A DNA stretch of 34,121 bases from an uncultured Collinsella sp. (GCA_900545445.1 UQZH01000019.1:1-34121); one strand, 5' to 3'. Positions 17,001 to 24,488 are shown, counted from the first letter of the stretch. The notes: a model not told the origin generated them from the letters alone. Program-made: numbers and translations.

Positions 17001-17557
17001 ACCCGCGCCTACACTACGAGGATTACAAGGCGGGGAGCGCCAAGCTCGATACATGCATGGAAATCGTCCACGGAGCGCTCGACGGCGGTCACCGCATCTT
17101 GCTGTTCAGCCAGTTTACGGGCATGCTCGATATCATCGGCAAGCGCCTGGCCAAGGAGGACATCGCCTTCCTTAAGCTTACGGGCGCATCGTCTAAGGAG
17201 AGCCGCGCCAAGATGGTTGCGCAGTTCCAGGCGGGCGAGGTGCCGGTGTTCTTGATTTCGCTCAAGGCGGGCGGCGTGGGCCTTAATTTGACGGCTGCCG
17301 ACGTGGTCATCCACTACGACCCGTGGTGGAACGTGGCGGCGCAGGACCAGGCGATCGATCGCGCCCACCGCATTGGCCAGCAACATACCGTGACCGTGTA
17401 CAAACTCATCGCCAAGGACACAATCGAGGAACGCATTATGCAGATGCAGGAGTCCAAGCGCGATCTGGTCAACAGCGTGCTCGGCGGCGACGGTATCTCG
17501 TCGGCGCTGTTTACCCGCGAAGATGTTCTGGCGCTGCTCGGTGGTGACGGTCGCTAG
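14084..17557 (+). CDS. SNF2-family helicase with N-terminal SWIM zinc finger
   Basis: A 1157-residue protein. Residues 78-92 form a SWIM zinc finger (CDCPAAFRYSGMCKH; Cys78, Cys80, Cys90, His92). About residues 700-1150 form the SNF2 ATPase: ILADDMGLGKT (Walker A), LDEAQYIKNP (DEAQ box), LTGTPIENRLSELWSIFDFL, LLFSQFTGMLDIIGKRL, SLKAGGVGLNLTAADVV and DQAIDRAHRIGQ. The middle (100-690) is poorly conserved and specific to bacterial SWIM-SNF2 proteins. Such proteins are thought to translocate on double-stranded DNA and displace bound proteins; the exact role is unknown. GGAGG at 14074-14078 sets the ATG at 14084, 38 bases after dnaE, so the two genes are probably co-transcribed. Confident family, uncertain function. 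Confidence 0.92.
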   Translation: MTQGTFAQALRKEAALSSTFMKGRSLMLNGAVLSFEDSGSRFSKNVTIEGSVRGSRGDLYKTHVALDMDEHEVVDYDCDCPAAFRYSGMCKHAIATALAYLDASGAEPVEGLRTPVRTFTVPPAQSKQPARPAPTASAVNPNFPFPAPIPTSPSLVAALSDLSDARMDEVVALRRKLAGAVDPDAPKAVLEPSLVPYYNPLFADRFTWALEFRVRCGSVSYVVKDIDGMADAYVRGGTFSYGKKLTFVHVPEAFDEVSTKLLDLITMTVAYLSDITSSRSASYDFARSGFVAERQLPVSEYSVVSVLDLLRGRTLSFEPAWSRGTTTHRAYEVAVEPSPQGEGQAPAKRPPLLAAKIAPAAGGSYDLRLPADTYCFVAGDAAYLVDTRRARRSDTAFAQHAAPFLSHLLPCRTPVHIAADQVGEFCRMALPILRDYTDLTAPAALDAVAPEPSFAMAIGVDDGFVTCKVTVTYGDWSADLFSLGAPGSPFEEQRPGVPPRDTVAEFRVMDTAALYFDFYEGGLAFEERDDESLFHLLTEGLSALSELGEVMLSDRLRQISVRPAPKLSVRATVKSNLLDVELGASGLSAADLAIYLDSYKRHQTFARLTSGDIVRLDEGARAAFGLAEDLGVDAVDLLDGVSLPASSTLFVDSMLARTPALEADRDAAFRRTVERLDTLGKMDFTVPASLKATLRGYQVDGYQWLGSLEHLGLGGILADDMGLGKTLQMIAHILARVEAGDTKPTLVVCPASLVYNWAAELERFAPSLDVCAIVGAKTQRRVQIAGAAEHNVVVTSYDLMRRDIDEYVEQDFARVVLDEAQYIKNPLTQVARAAKRLPAGVRFALTGTPIENRLSELWSIFDFLMPGLLGTRDSFAKRFESPVEHAEGDSAARLQALVSPFVLRRVKEDVVADLPEKIEDTVMAQLAGEQRKLYLANQDRIAQQVQHREAGEFKKDKLKVLAELTKLRQICCDPRLHYEDYKAGSAKLDTCMEIVHGALDGGHRILLFSQFTGMLDIIGKRLAKEDIAFLKLTGASSKESRAKMVAQFQAGEVPVFLISLKAGGVGLNLTAADVVIHYDPWWNVAAQDQAIDRAHRIGQQHTVTVYKLIAKDTIEERIMQMQESKRDLVNSVLGGDGISSALFTREDVLALLGGDGR

Positions 17558-17658
17558 CCTCGCTCGTTATGTGTTCATTTGCCATGCCGTGGATGGTTCG
17601 CCTGCCTTTGGGCATAAGAACCATCGAGAACATTGGCACATCAGCAAAGGAGAACATC

Positions 17659-18021
17659 ATGGCGAAATTCTTTAAGGACTCCGATGGCAAGCTCGTTGCC
17701 GCCCTTGGCGACGGCGTTGCGACCCCTGCCGGCTGCACGGAGCTGACGGCGAACACCGAGGATGCGGCACACGAGAAGCACGTGCCTGTTGTCGAGATCG
17801 AGCGCGACGGCCACGTCATTCGCGCACGCGTGGGCTCGACAGAGCACCCCATGCTGCCCGAGCACTACATCGAGTGGATCGCGCTTGAGGCCGAGGGCCG
17901 CCTGGAGGTCCATTACCTTGAGCCCGGCATGAAGCCCACGACGTTTTTCGCTGGCGGCTCCAAGACCGGTACCGTCTATGCCTACTGCAACCTGCACGGG
18001 TTGTGGTCCGCGACGTTCTAG
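17659..18021 (+). CDS. Desulfoferrodoxin-type superoxide reductase, single iron centre
   Basis: A 120-residue protein. Residues 39-43 (EKHVP: Glu39, Lys40, His41), His63 and His69 (EHPMLPEHYIEWI) and CNLHGLW (Cys110, His113) make up the His4-Cys1 iron site of superoxide reductase, which reduces superoxide to hydrogen peroxide in anaerobes. The N-terminal desulforedoxin domain, which would hold a second FeCys4 centre, is present only as a degenerate stretch (MAKFFKDSDGKLVAAL) with a single cysteine (Cys26), so centre I is absent. AAGGAGA just upstream sets the start at 17659 rather than an earlier ATG. It lies alone between the SNF2 gene and the NAD-synthetase-like gene and likely protects against oxygen exposure. 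Confidence 0.93.
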   Translation: MAKFFKDSDGKLVAALGDGVATPAGCTELTANTEDAAHEKHVPVVEIERDGHVIRARVGSTEHPMLPEHYIEWIALEAEGRLEVHYLEPGMKPTTFFAGGSKTGTVYAYCNLHGLWSATF

Positions 18022-18041
18022 GAGCGCGCCCCCGCTCGGGG

Positions 18042-18047
18042 TATCAT
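18042..18047 (+). promoter_or_regulatory. Possible -10 element for the NadE-like gene
   Basis: TATCAT preceded by CTCGGGG, 91 bases before the ATG at 18139. The hairpin at 18068-18096 would then lie in the leader. No clear -35; the alternative is read-through from the superoxide reductase gene. Confidence 0.25.
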
Positions 18048-18067
18048 AGCTAGCATATGCACATGCG

Positions 18068-18099
18068 AGCGCCGGCTGCATTATGCGGCCGGCGCTTTT
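18068..18099 (+). terminator. Terminator after the superoxide reductase gene
   Basis: AGCGCCGGC (18068-18076) pairs perfectly with GCCGGCGCT (18088-18096), followed by TTTTA. It ends 40 bases before the next start codon, so it either separates the two genes or attenuates the second. Confidence 0.75.
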
Positions 18100-18138
18100 A
18101 CTACGACAACGACGATTTACGACGGGAAGGGCTGGGCC

Positions 18139-20124
18139 ATGAAGCTCGCACTTGCACAGATCGATATGCGCCTGGGTGATATTGAGGGCATTTGCGGCCG
18201 CATCGAGGACCAGGCTCGCCTGGCTCATGAGCGCGGCGCGCGCGTGCTGTGCGTTCCGGCCCCGCTCTTTATGGGTGCCATGCCGGGCAGCCTGGTGAAC
18301 GCTGCCGATTTTGAGCACGATATGCTGACGGGCTTGACGGGCGTTGCCGAGCGCATCCAAGAGCTCGATATGATCTGCATCGTGCCCGCTGCGGTTTCGT
18401 TTGAGGGCCAGCCCCTGCTCGACTACATGATGCTTAAGGATGGTCGCGTGGTGCCCGCGCGCGCAAGCATCGCCCTGCAGCGTGGCGAGAGCAACGACGC
18501 GCGTTGGGCGCCTCCGGTGTTTGACGTGGACGGCGTGCGCATCGCTGTGGTGTTTGACCTGGACCGCGAGCTCGAAATGCTGCCGACCGGCGTCGACCTC
18601 ATTGCCTATTTCCAGTTCAACGCGTTTGACATGACCGACCGCGAGACAGCTGCCGTCGCCGCCGTGCGCAGCGGTGCCTACCGCAAGATCGCGTCCAAGC
18701 GCAGCGTATGGTTTGCCTGCATGGCGCCGATTGGTGCCTATGACGAGTCGGTGTATACCGGCGGGTCGTTTGTGCTCGACGATTGCGGGCGCGTGGTGGC
18801 CCAGGCGCCGTGCTTTGAGGAGAGCTTGCTGGTTCAGGAGATTCAGCGCGGCGTAATGCTCGATGCTTTGGAGGACCACGAGCTGCCCGAGTTTCGTTCC
18901 GAGGAGTGGTTGTGGCAGGCGCTGGTGCTTGCCGTGCGCGACAATGCCCGCGCCCGCGGCGCTTCGCGTGCCGTGGTGGCGCTCGAGGGCGATCTGCCGT
19001 CGTCCCTGTTGGCGGCACTTGCCGTCGATGCCTTGGGTCCGCGTAATGTGATTGGCCTGGTGCTGGGGCGCAATCGCATCTTTACACCGGCGCAGGAGGA
19101 GGCCGAGGCCGCCCGCTGTTCCGCTGTTCGCTCAATCGCCGAGCGCCTGCACATTCGCACCGTCGAGCGCGATGCGCCGGATGCGGCGCGCGTGCTCGAT
19201 CGCGACGTGTCGGCGGGCGATGCCGAGCGTCTGCGTTCGCGTGCGCTGGGCCTGATGCTCGAGGATACGGCGCTCGAGCTGGGCGCCATGGCGTTGAGCC
19301 CGCTTTCCAAGACTGAGTATGCACTGGCGGCGCCCGCACTGTCCGGCGGCTACCAGGGCGACTTTGCGCCCTTTGGCGACGTGTATCTGTCGACGCTCGA
19401 GTTTGTGGCACGCGTGCGCAACCGCGCCTCGGCCGTGGTGCCCCAAGAGCTCGTGACGCTCAACGCGGTGGAGGATTGCATGGATCGCGTGCTGGCGCAG
19501 GCGCTCTCGACGCTCGCCGGTCCGGTCGATATGCTCGATCGCGCGGCGCAGCTGCTGGGCGGGCTTGAGCCGGGTGAGGTCGATGGTGCGCTTGAGTTGC
19601 ATGTAGACCGCAATCGACCTTTCGACGACATCCCGATGGCCGCCGGCAAGCCCGAGGCCTGCTCGCTGCTGCTGATGCTCGTGCGCCAGGGTGAGGCTGC
19701 TCGTCGCATGCTGCCGACGGCCCCGATCGTCTCGGCCCGTTCGTTTGCCGAGCGCGCTTGGCCGTACATGCTTGCGTGGTCCGATCTGGGGCTCAACGAT
19801 AAGGAGCGCATGACGGTTGATTCGCTGGCACGCGCCGAGGTGCGCCGCTTTGCCGACGACGATACGACCGAGCGCATGCGAAACGAGATGATGGGCGTGC
19901 TGGGCGAGCTACTGGGTATTTCGCCCGAGCAGATGGAGGAGCTGCGCTCTGAGGACGGTCAGCGTCGTTTGCACGAGGGAATGAAAAAGTTCGAGGGCGA
20001 GGTCCAGGACGCCATCGACAAGATGATGGGCGGCCAGGGCGGACCACAGGGCGGCCCCCAGGGTAGTCCGATGCCGCATCCGCCGGTGGATCCGAGGCAG
20101 TTCCCGTTCTTTAGCCAGAACTAA
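18139..20124 (+). CDS. NAD synthetase (NadE) homologue lacking catalytic motifs
   Basis: A 661-residue protein with the two-domain layout of glutamine-dependent NAD synthetase. It has a nitrilase-like N-terminal half (LALAQIDMRLGDIEG; GGSFVLDDCGRVVAQAPCF) and a synthetase-like C-terminal half (LAALAVDALGPRNVIGLVLG; SPLSKTEYAL; GGYQGDFAPFGDVYLSTLEF). The catalytic residues are missing. The nitrilase Glu (expected in PEL) is Ala41 in PAP, the Cys of ICEDLW is Phe139 in VVFDLD, and no Lys fits the third position. The ATP-binding SGGIDS loop reads EGDLPS (283-288). The C-terminus ends in a Gly/Gln/Pro-rich tail. It is therefore probably a pseudoenzyme, perhaps regulatory or structural, and should not be annotated as a functional NAD synthetase. 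The ATG at 18139 follows GGAAGGGC. Conserved length argues against random decay. Confidence 0.82.
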   Translation: MKLALAQIDMRLGDIEGICGRIEDQARLAHERGARVLCVPAPLFMGAMPGSLVNAADFEHDMLTGLTGVAERIQELDMICIVPAAVSFEGQPLLDYMMLKDGRVVPARASIALQRGESNDARWAPPVFDVDGVRIAVVFDLDRELEMLPTGVDLIAYFQFNAFDMTDRETAAVAAVRSGAYRKIASKRSVWFACMAPIGAYDESVYTGGSFVLDDCGRVVAQAPCFEESLLVQEIQRGVMLDALEDHELPEFRSEEWLWQALVLAVRDNARARGASRAVVALEGDLPSSLLAALAVDALGPRNVIGLVLGRNRIFTPAQEEAEAARCSAVRSIAERLHIRTVERDAPDAARVLDRDVSAGDAERLRSRALGLMLEDTALELGAMALSPLSKTEYALAAPALSGGYQGDFAPFGDVYLSTLEFVARVRNRASAVVPQELVTLNAVEDCMDRVLAQALSTLAGPVDMLDRAAQLLGGLEPGEVDGALELHVDRNRPFDDIPMAAGKPEACSLLLMLVRQGEAARRMLPTAPIVSARSFAERAWPYMLAWSDLGLNDKERMTVDSLARAEVRRFADDDTTERMRNEMMGVLGELLGISPEQMEELRSEDGQRRLHEGMKKFEGEVQDAIDKMMGGQGGPQGGPQGSPMPHPPVDPRQFPFFSQN

Positions 20125-20128
20125 AAAG

Positions 20129-20156
20129 GTTACGCGGTTTTACCAAACCGCGTAAC
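20129..20156. terminator. 12-bp hairpin after the NadE-like gene
   Basis: GTTACGCGGTTT (20129-20140) pairs perfectly with AAACCGCGTAAC (20145-20156) across TACC, starting 5 bases after the stop codon. The plus strand has no T run after it, so termination would be atypical, or it may act as an RNA 3'-end stabiliser. Confidence 0.55.
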
Positions 20157-20169
20157 GAGCCGACGCTGC

Positions 20170-20267
20170 GCGCCCGCCAGAGCGGCAATCTGCCTTTCAA
20201 TCGTCGGGCATGACCACCAGGTCAATGCCCTCCTCTTTCACGCCACCTTGCTCGCTCTGGCGGGCGC
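20170..20267. other. Nested inverted repeats, candidate structured RNA or small mobile repeat
   Basis: In the 279-bp gap before ruvC, GCGCCCGCCAGAGC (20170-20183) is the exact reverse complement of 20254-20267. Inside, GGGCATGACC (20206-20215) pairs with GGTCAATGCCC (20220-20230) with one bulged base around an ACCA loop. The whole forms a closed two-level stem of about 98 bases. No open reading frame or tRNA fits it, and no known riboswitch was recognised. A weak promoter-like TATTCT (20329-20334) for ruvCAB lies downstream. Confidence 0.55.
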
Positions 20268-20403
20268 TCGCTTGCGTGTACTCAACCTACAATTCAATCT
20301 CGGCTGACTTATAGGGCTAGCGTTGTGTTATTCTAGAACAGACGTTCGTGAATGATGCGCGGGGCCTTGCCTTGCGCTGTGCTTGTGGCGAGGGGAGGTC
20401 GGC

Positions 20404-20925
20404 TTGGTTATCTTGGGTATCGACCCCGGTTTGGCCCATACGGGCTGGGGGATTATCGAGGAGCGGCGTGGCGAGGTTCGCTGCCGTGCCTACGGTTGTA
20501 TCGAGACCAGCGCGGGCAGCCCGCTCGCGGTACGCCTGTCGCATATTGCCCGCGACCTCAAGGGCGTCGTCGAACGCTACCGTCCCGATACTGCTGCCAT
20601 CGAGAGCATTTACTTTGGCGCCAACGTCCGCTCGGCCATCCCCACGGCGCATGCCCGCGGTGCTGCGCTCGTGGCGCTTTCGGAGTGCGCGCTCGAGATT
20701 GGCGAATACACGCCCATGCAGATCAAGCAAGCCGTGGTGGGCACGGGCGCTGCGGATAAACGGCAGGTTGCCTACATGGTGCGCACGCTCACGCAGCTCG
20801 ATCACGATCCTCACCCAGACCATGCCGCCGATGCCCTGGCCTGCGCCATCTGTCACGTTAACCTAAGCCGCACCCGGGCGCTTACCGGCGGCGAGTTCTA
20901 TCAACAGAGAGGAACCGGATACTGA
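20404..20925 (+). CDS. ruvC: Holliday-junction resolvase RuvC
   Basis: Starting at the TTG at 20404, the protein is 173 residues, the usual RuvC length. GGGGAGG at 20392-20398 is at ideal spacing for this codon, whereas the TTG at 20383 has no ribosome site. Catalytic acids are Asp7 (GIDPG), Glu67 (AAIES), Asp139 (with His140) and Asp143 (DHAADALA). It cuts Holliday junctions symmetrically in complex with RuvAB. The stop overlaps the ruvA start (TGATG), so ruvC, ruvA and ruvB are translationally coupled. Confidence 0.95.
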   Translation: MVILGIDPGLAHTGWGIIEERRGEVRCRAYGCIETSAGSPLAVRLSHIARDLKGVVERYRPDTAAIESIYFGANVRSAIPTAHARGAALVALSECALEIGEYTPMQIKQAVVGTGAADKRQVAYMVRTLTQLDHDPHPDHAADALACAICHVNLSRTRALTGGEFYQQRGTGY

Positions 20926-21545
20926 TGATCTCCCAGCTCCATGGAACGCTTATCGAGGCCACGATGAGCTCGGCCGTCGTCGATGTATCGGGCGTGGGCT
21001 TTGAGCTCGGTATTTCGGGCGGCACTGCCGCCGCGCTGCCTACGCCCGGCGGCGAGGTTCGCCTCTATACCCGTATGCAGGTGCGCGAGGACGCCATGAC
21101 GCTCTTTGGCTTTGCCTCCAAGGACGAGCGCACGATGTTCGATCGGCTCGTTTCTGTCTCGGGCGTCGGTCCGCGCCTGGCGCTTGCCGTGCTTTCCACC
21201 TATACCGTGGGACAACTGTATTCCTTGGTGATGGCCGAGGACGACAAGGACATGGCCAAGGTGCCCGGTGTAGGCAAAAAGACCGCCCAGCGCCTCATCT
21301 TGGAGCTCAAGAGTACCTTTGCCAAGGACAAGGGCTTTGTTCCGGTCGACGTAATCCCCGGTCAGGTTGCGATGCCGGTTCCCGCCGCCGCTCCCTCGGC
21401 GATCGATGATGCCCGCGCGGCGCTCCTTTCCATGGGCTTTAGCCCGCAGGAGACCGAGGTTGCCCTGAGCGGGTATGATGGGCAGGATATGCGTGTCGAG
21501 GACCTGCTCGGCGCGGCGCTTAAGCGACTCGGAATGGATGCGTGA
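20925..21545 (+). CDS. ruvA: Holliday-junction DNA-binding protein RuvA
   Basis: A 206-residue RuvA. Domain I starts MISQLHGTLIEATMSSAVVDVSGVGFEL. Two helix-hairpin-helix motifs follow (SVSGVGPRLALAVL and KVPGVGKKTAQRLILELK), then a flexible proline/alanine linker and the small domain III that contacts RuvB (ARAALLSMGFSPQETEVAL). It forms tetramers on four-way junctions and loads RuvB. The ATG shares a base with the ruvC stop; AGAGAGGAACC lies upstream inside ruvC. Confidence 0.97.
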   Translation: MISQLHGTLIEATMSSAVVDVSGVGFELGISGGTAAALPTPGGEVRLYTRMQVREDAMTLFGFASKDERTMFDRLVSVSGVGPRLALAVLSTYTVGQLYSLVMAEDDKDMAKVPGVGKKTAQRLILELKSTFAKDKGFVPVDVIPGQVAMPVPAAAPSAIDDARAALLSMGFSPQETEVALSGYDGQDMRVEDLLGAALKRLGMDA

Positions 21546-22612
21546 TGTGGGAAGCCGATGACTCTCAGGACCTGTGGGCGACGCCCGGCAATTCGCCGGC
21601 GGCATCCATGGCGCACGGTGAGCGCATGGTTGGCTCGGAGCTAACGCCCGAAGACCTCGATGTCGACCGTACCCTGCGTCCCCAGCGCCTGGACGACTAC
21701 TGCGGTCAGGAGCATATCAAGCAGAGCCTTCGCGTGTTGATCGAGGCGGCGCAGAGCCGTGGCGAGACACTCGACCACGTGATCTTCTCGGGTCCTCCGG
21801 GCCTGGGCAAGACCACGCTGGCCACCGTTATCGCCAACGAGCTGGGCGCTCAGATCAAGACGACGAGTGGCCCGGCCATCGCGCGCACCGGTGACCTGGC
21901 GGCCATCCTGACTAACTTGCAGCCGGGTGACGTGCTGTTTATCGATGAGATCCACCGTCTGAACCGTTCGGTCGAGGAAGTCCTGTATCCCGCGATGGAG
22001 GACTTTGCGCTCGATATCGTGATCGGTAAAGGTCCGGCCGCTCGCTCGATTCGCCTGGATATCCCCAAGTTTACGCTGGTGGCGGCAACGACCCGTTCGG
22101 GTATGCTCACGGGCCCGCTACGCGACCGCTTTGGCATTTCGTATCGCCTGGACTACTACACGGTCGAGGAGCTCGCCCAGATTGTGACGCGCTCGGCGAC
22201 CATCCTGGGCGTGACGATCGACCATCCCAGCGCGCTCGAGATCGGCTCGCGCTCGCGCGGTACGCCGCGCTTGGCCAACCGTCTGCTCAAGCGCGTGCGC
22301 GACTATGCGCAGGTGCGCGGCAACGGTCCTATTGAGCTTGATATTTGCCGTCAGGCGCTCGAGTTCTTCGAGATTGATGAGCTTGGTCTGGACTGGATGG
22401 ATATTCGCATCTTGGAGACGCTTGCCAAGACGTTCTCCGGCCGTGCCGTGGGCCTGACGACCCTTGCCAGCGCGGTGGGCGAGGACCCGGGTACGCTCGA
22501 GGATGTCTATGAGCCCTATCTGCTGCAGTGCGGCTTGATGATTCGTACGCCCCAGGGCCGTCAGGCAACGCTTCGCACCTTTGAACATTTGGGCATCGAG
22601 CCAGCCGTTTAG
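21545..22612 (+). CDS. ruvB: Holliday-junction branch-migration ATPase RuvB
   Basis: A 355-residue AAA+ motor with Walker A GPPGLGKTT, Walker B LFIDEIHRLN, sensor 1 AATTRSGML, arginine finger GPLRDRFG and the C-terminal winged helix (ALEFFEIDELGLDWMD, then GTLEDVYEPYLLQCG). It drives branch migration together with RuvA. The start could be GTG 21542 or ATG 21545; ATG is chosen because it repeats the TGATG overlap seen between ruvC and ruvA. The N-terminus carries about 35 extra, poorly conserved residues before the conserved LRPQRLDDYCGQ block. Confidence 0.97.
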   Translation: MWEADDSQDLWATPGNSPAASMAHGERMVGSELTPEDLDVDRTLRPQRLDDYCGQEHIKQSLRVLIEAAQSRGETLDHVIFSGPPGLGKTTLATVIANELGAQIKTTSGPAIARTGDLAAILTNLQPGDVLFIDEIHRLNRSVEEVLYPAMEDFALDIVIGKGPAARSIRLDIPKFTLVAATTRSGMLTGPLRDRFGISYRLDYYTVEELAQIVTRSATILGVTIDHPSALEIGSRSRGTPRLANRLLKRVRDYAQVRGNGPIELDICRQALEFFEIDELGLDWMDIRILETLAKTFSGRAVGLTTLASAVGEDPGTLEDVYEPYLLQCGLMIRTPQGRQATLRTFEHLGIEPAV

Positions 22613-22691
22613 AGGCGGGTTTGTTTTGGCTGGTCTGTAGGCTATCGCTGAGCATTGGATAAACATATCGCCATTCATCGGTTACGGGTGT

Positions 22692-22718
22692 TTTACTATT
22701 GCGCGCCCGTGCTATGCT
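22692..22718 (+). promoter_or_regulatory. Promoter for fhs
   Basis: TTTACT (22692-22697) and TATGCT (22713-22718), 15 bases apart (16 if the -35 is read one base earlier), lie about 40 bases before the fhs ATG. The 146-bp gap after ruvB has no obvious terminator. Confidence 0.45.
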
Positions 22719-22723
22719 GAATT

Positions 22724-22754
22724 GGTCTTTTTCTCATTCGGTAACGAAAGGACC
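22724..22754 (+). promoter_or_regulatory. Hairpin masking the fhs ribosome-binding site
   Basis: GGTCTTTTT (22724-22732) can pair with GAAAGGACC (22746-22754), 9 bp including two wobbles. The right arm contains the AAAGGA Shine-Dalgarno sequence 4 bases before the coding start region. Folding would hide it. Confidence 0.4.
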
Positions 22755-22758
22755 GCCC

Positions 22759-24426
22759 ATGCCTACTGACATCGAAATCGCACGTTCCGTCACGCCGCTG
22801 CCCATTACCGAGGTGGCTAAGAACGCCGGCGTCGACGTAAAGCACCTGATTCCGTACGGCTTCGACAAGGCTAAGGTCGACTATTCGCTGCTCAACGAGC
22901 CGACCAATCATCAGGCCAAGCTCGTCCTCGTGACCGCCATCAACCCCACGCCCGCTGGCGAGGGCAAGACCACCACGACCATCGGTCTGGCCGACGGCCT
23001 GCGCCGTCGCGGTGTCAAGAGCGCTGTGGCCCTGCGCGAGCCTTCGCTCGGTCCCGTCTTTGGCGTAAAGGGCGGTGCCGCCGGCGGCGGTTGGGCCCAG
23101 GTCATCCCCATGGAGGACATCAACCTGCACTTTACCGGCGACTTCCACGCTATCGGTGCCGCCAATAACCTGCTGGCCGCCATGCTCGACAACCATATTC
23201 AGCAAGGCAACCAGCTCGGTATCGACGTTAAGCGCATTACCTGGAAGCGCGTTGTCGACATGAACGACCGCCAGCTGCGCCACGTTATCGACGGCATTGG
23301 TGGCAAGGCTCAGGGCGTGCCGCGCGAGGACGGCTTCGATATCACCGTTGCCTCCGAGGTCATGGCAATCCTGTGCCTGTCCACGAGCATCAACGACCTC
23401 AAGGAGCGCTTGGGCGAGATCGTCGTCGGCTACAGCTTTGCCGGCGAGCCCGTCCGCGCCCGCGACCTCAAGGCTCAGGGCGCCATGGCCGCGCTGCTTA
23501 AGGACGCGCTCAAGCCCAACCTGGTGCAGACGCTCGAGGGTACGCCCGCGTTTGTCCACGGCGGCCCCTTCGCAAACATCGCCCACGGCTGCAACTCCAT
23601 CATGGCCACGCGTATGGCTATGCGCTTTGGCGATATCGCCATTACCGAGGCAGGCTTTGGCGCCGATCTGGGTGCCGAGAAGTTCCTCGACATCAAGTGC
23701 CGCATGACGGGCGTTCGCCCCAGCGCCGTCGTGATTGTCGCGACCGCCCGTGCGCTTAAGTACAACGGCGGTGTTGCCAAGGCCGACCTCAACGAGGAGA
23801 ACCTCGAGGCCCTCAAGGCCGGCATGCCCAACCTGCTGCGTCACGTCGACAACATTCAGAATGTCTACGGTCTGCCCTGCGTGGTCGCCATCAACCGCTT
23901 CCCGACGGACACCGAGGCCGAGCTTGCGCTCATCGAGTCCGAGTGCCAGAAGCTCGGCGTCAACGTTAAGCTTTCCGAGGTCTGGGCCAAGGGCGGCGAG
24001 GGCGCGCTCGATTTGGCTGACGAGGTCATGCGTCTGATCGAGCAGCCGAGCGAGCTCAAGTTTGCCTACGAAGACGGTGCCGATGTTGCCGACGCCCTCG
24101 AGGCCGTTGCTACCAAGGTCTACCGCGCCGATGGCGTCGACTTTACCCCGGCTGCAAAGCGCCAGCTCGCCGAGCTGCGCGAGAACGGCTTTGGCAACCT
24201 GCCGGTGTGCGTCGCCAAGACGCAGTACAGCTTTAGCGACAACGCCAAGGCCCTGGGCGCTCCCGAGAATTTCCGCATCACCGTGCGCGAGCTCAAGGTT
24301 TCCGCCGGCGCCCACTTTGTGGTCGCGCTGACTGGCAGCGTTCTGACCATGCCGGGCCTGCCCAAGGTCCCCGCGGCCGAGAATATCGACGTCGATAACG
24401 AAGGCAACATCACCGGCTTGTTCTAA
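22759..24426 (+). CDS. fhs: Formate-tetrahydrofolate ligase
   Basis: A 555-residue protein of typical family length. It joins formate to tetrahydrofolate using ATP, giving 10-formyl-tetrahydrofolate for one-carbon metabolism. Conserved blocks include the P-loop TPAGEGKTTTTIGL (Lys70), REPSLGPVFGVKGGAAGGG, the FTGDFHAI segment, GPFANIAHGCNS and EAGFGADLGAEKF. GAAAGGA upstream fixes the ATG at 22759; an in-frame ATG 60 bases earlier overlaps the promoter and is rejected. It is monocistronic, with a promoter before it and a strong terminator after it. In anaerobes without a complete acetyl-CoA pathway it mainly serves purine and formyl-Met synthesis. Confidence 0.98.
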   Translation: MPTDIEIARSVTPLPITEVAKNAGVDVKHLIPYGFDKAKVDYSLLNEPTNHQAKLVLVTAINPTPAGEGKTTTTIGLADGLRRRGVKSAVALREPSLGPVFGVKGGAAGGGWAQVIPMEDINLHFTGDFHAIGAANNLLAAMLDNHIQQGNQLGIDVKRITWKRVVDMNDRQLRHVIDGIGGKAQGVPREDGFDITVASEVMAILCLSTSINDLKERLGEIVVGYSFAGEPVRARDLKAQGAMAALLKDALKPNLVQTLEGTPAFVHGGPFANIAHGCNSIMATRMAMRFGDIAITEAGFGADLGAEKFLDIKCRMTGVRPSAVVIVATARALKYNGGVAKADLNEENLEALKAGMPNLLRHVDNIQNVYGLPCVVAINRFPTDTEAELALIESECQKLGVNVKLSEVWAKGGEGALDLADEVMRLIEQPSELKFAYEDGADVADALEAVATKVYRADGVDFTPAAKRQLAELRENGFGNLPVCVAKTQYSFSDNAKALGAPENFRITVRELKVSAGAHFVVALTGSVLTMPGLPKVPAAENIDVDNEGNITGLF

Positions 24427-24451
24427 GACTGCTGCTCATAGCCGCTTGCCC

Positions 24452-24488
24452 GCCCCGCCGCGCCTACCAAGGCCCGGCGGGGCTTTTT
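24452..24488 (+). terminator. Terminator of fhs
   Basis: GCCCCGCCG (24452-24460) pairs perfectly with CGGCGGGGC (24475-24483), followed by TTTTT. Confidence 0.9.

Noticed and set aside
14084..17557. SNF2 helicase plus YhcG nuclease as a defence island
   Set aside because: They are 12 kb apart, separated by housekeeping genes, and no methylase, BREX or DISARM partner is present.
18139..20124. Annotation as functional NAD synthetase
   Set aside because: The glutaminase triad and the SGGxDS ATP loop are both replaced, so the standard function cannot be supported from sequence.
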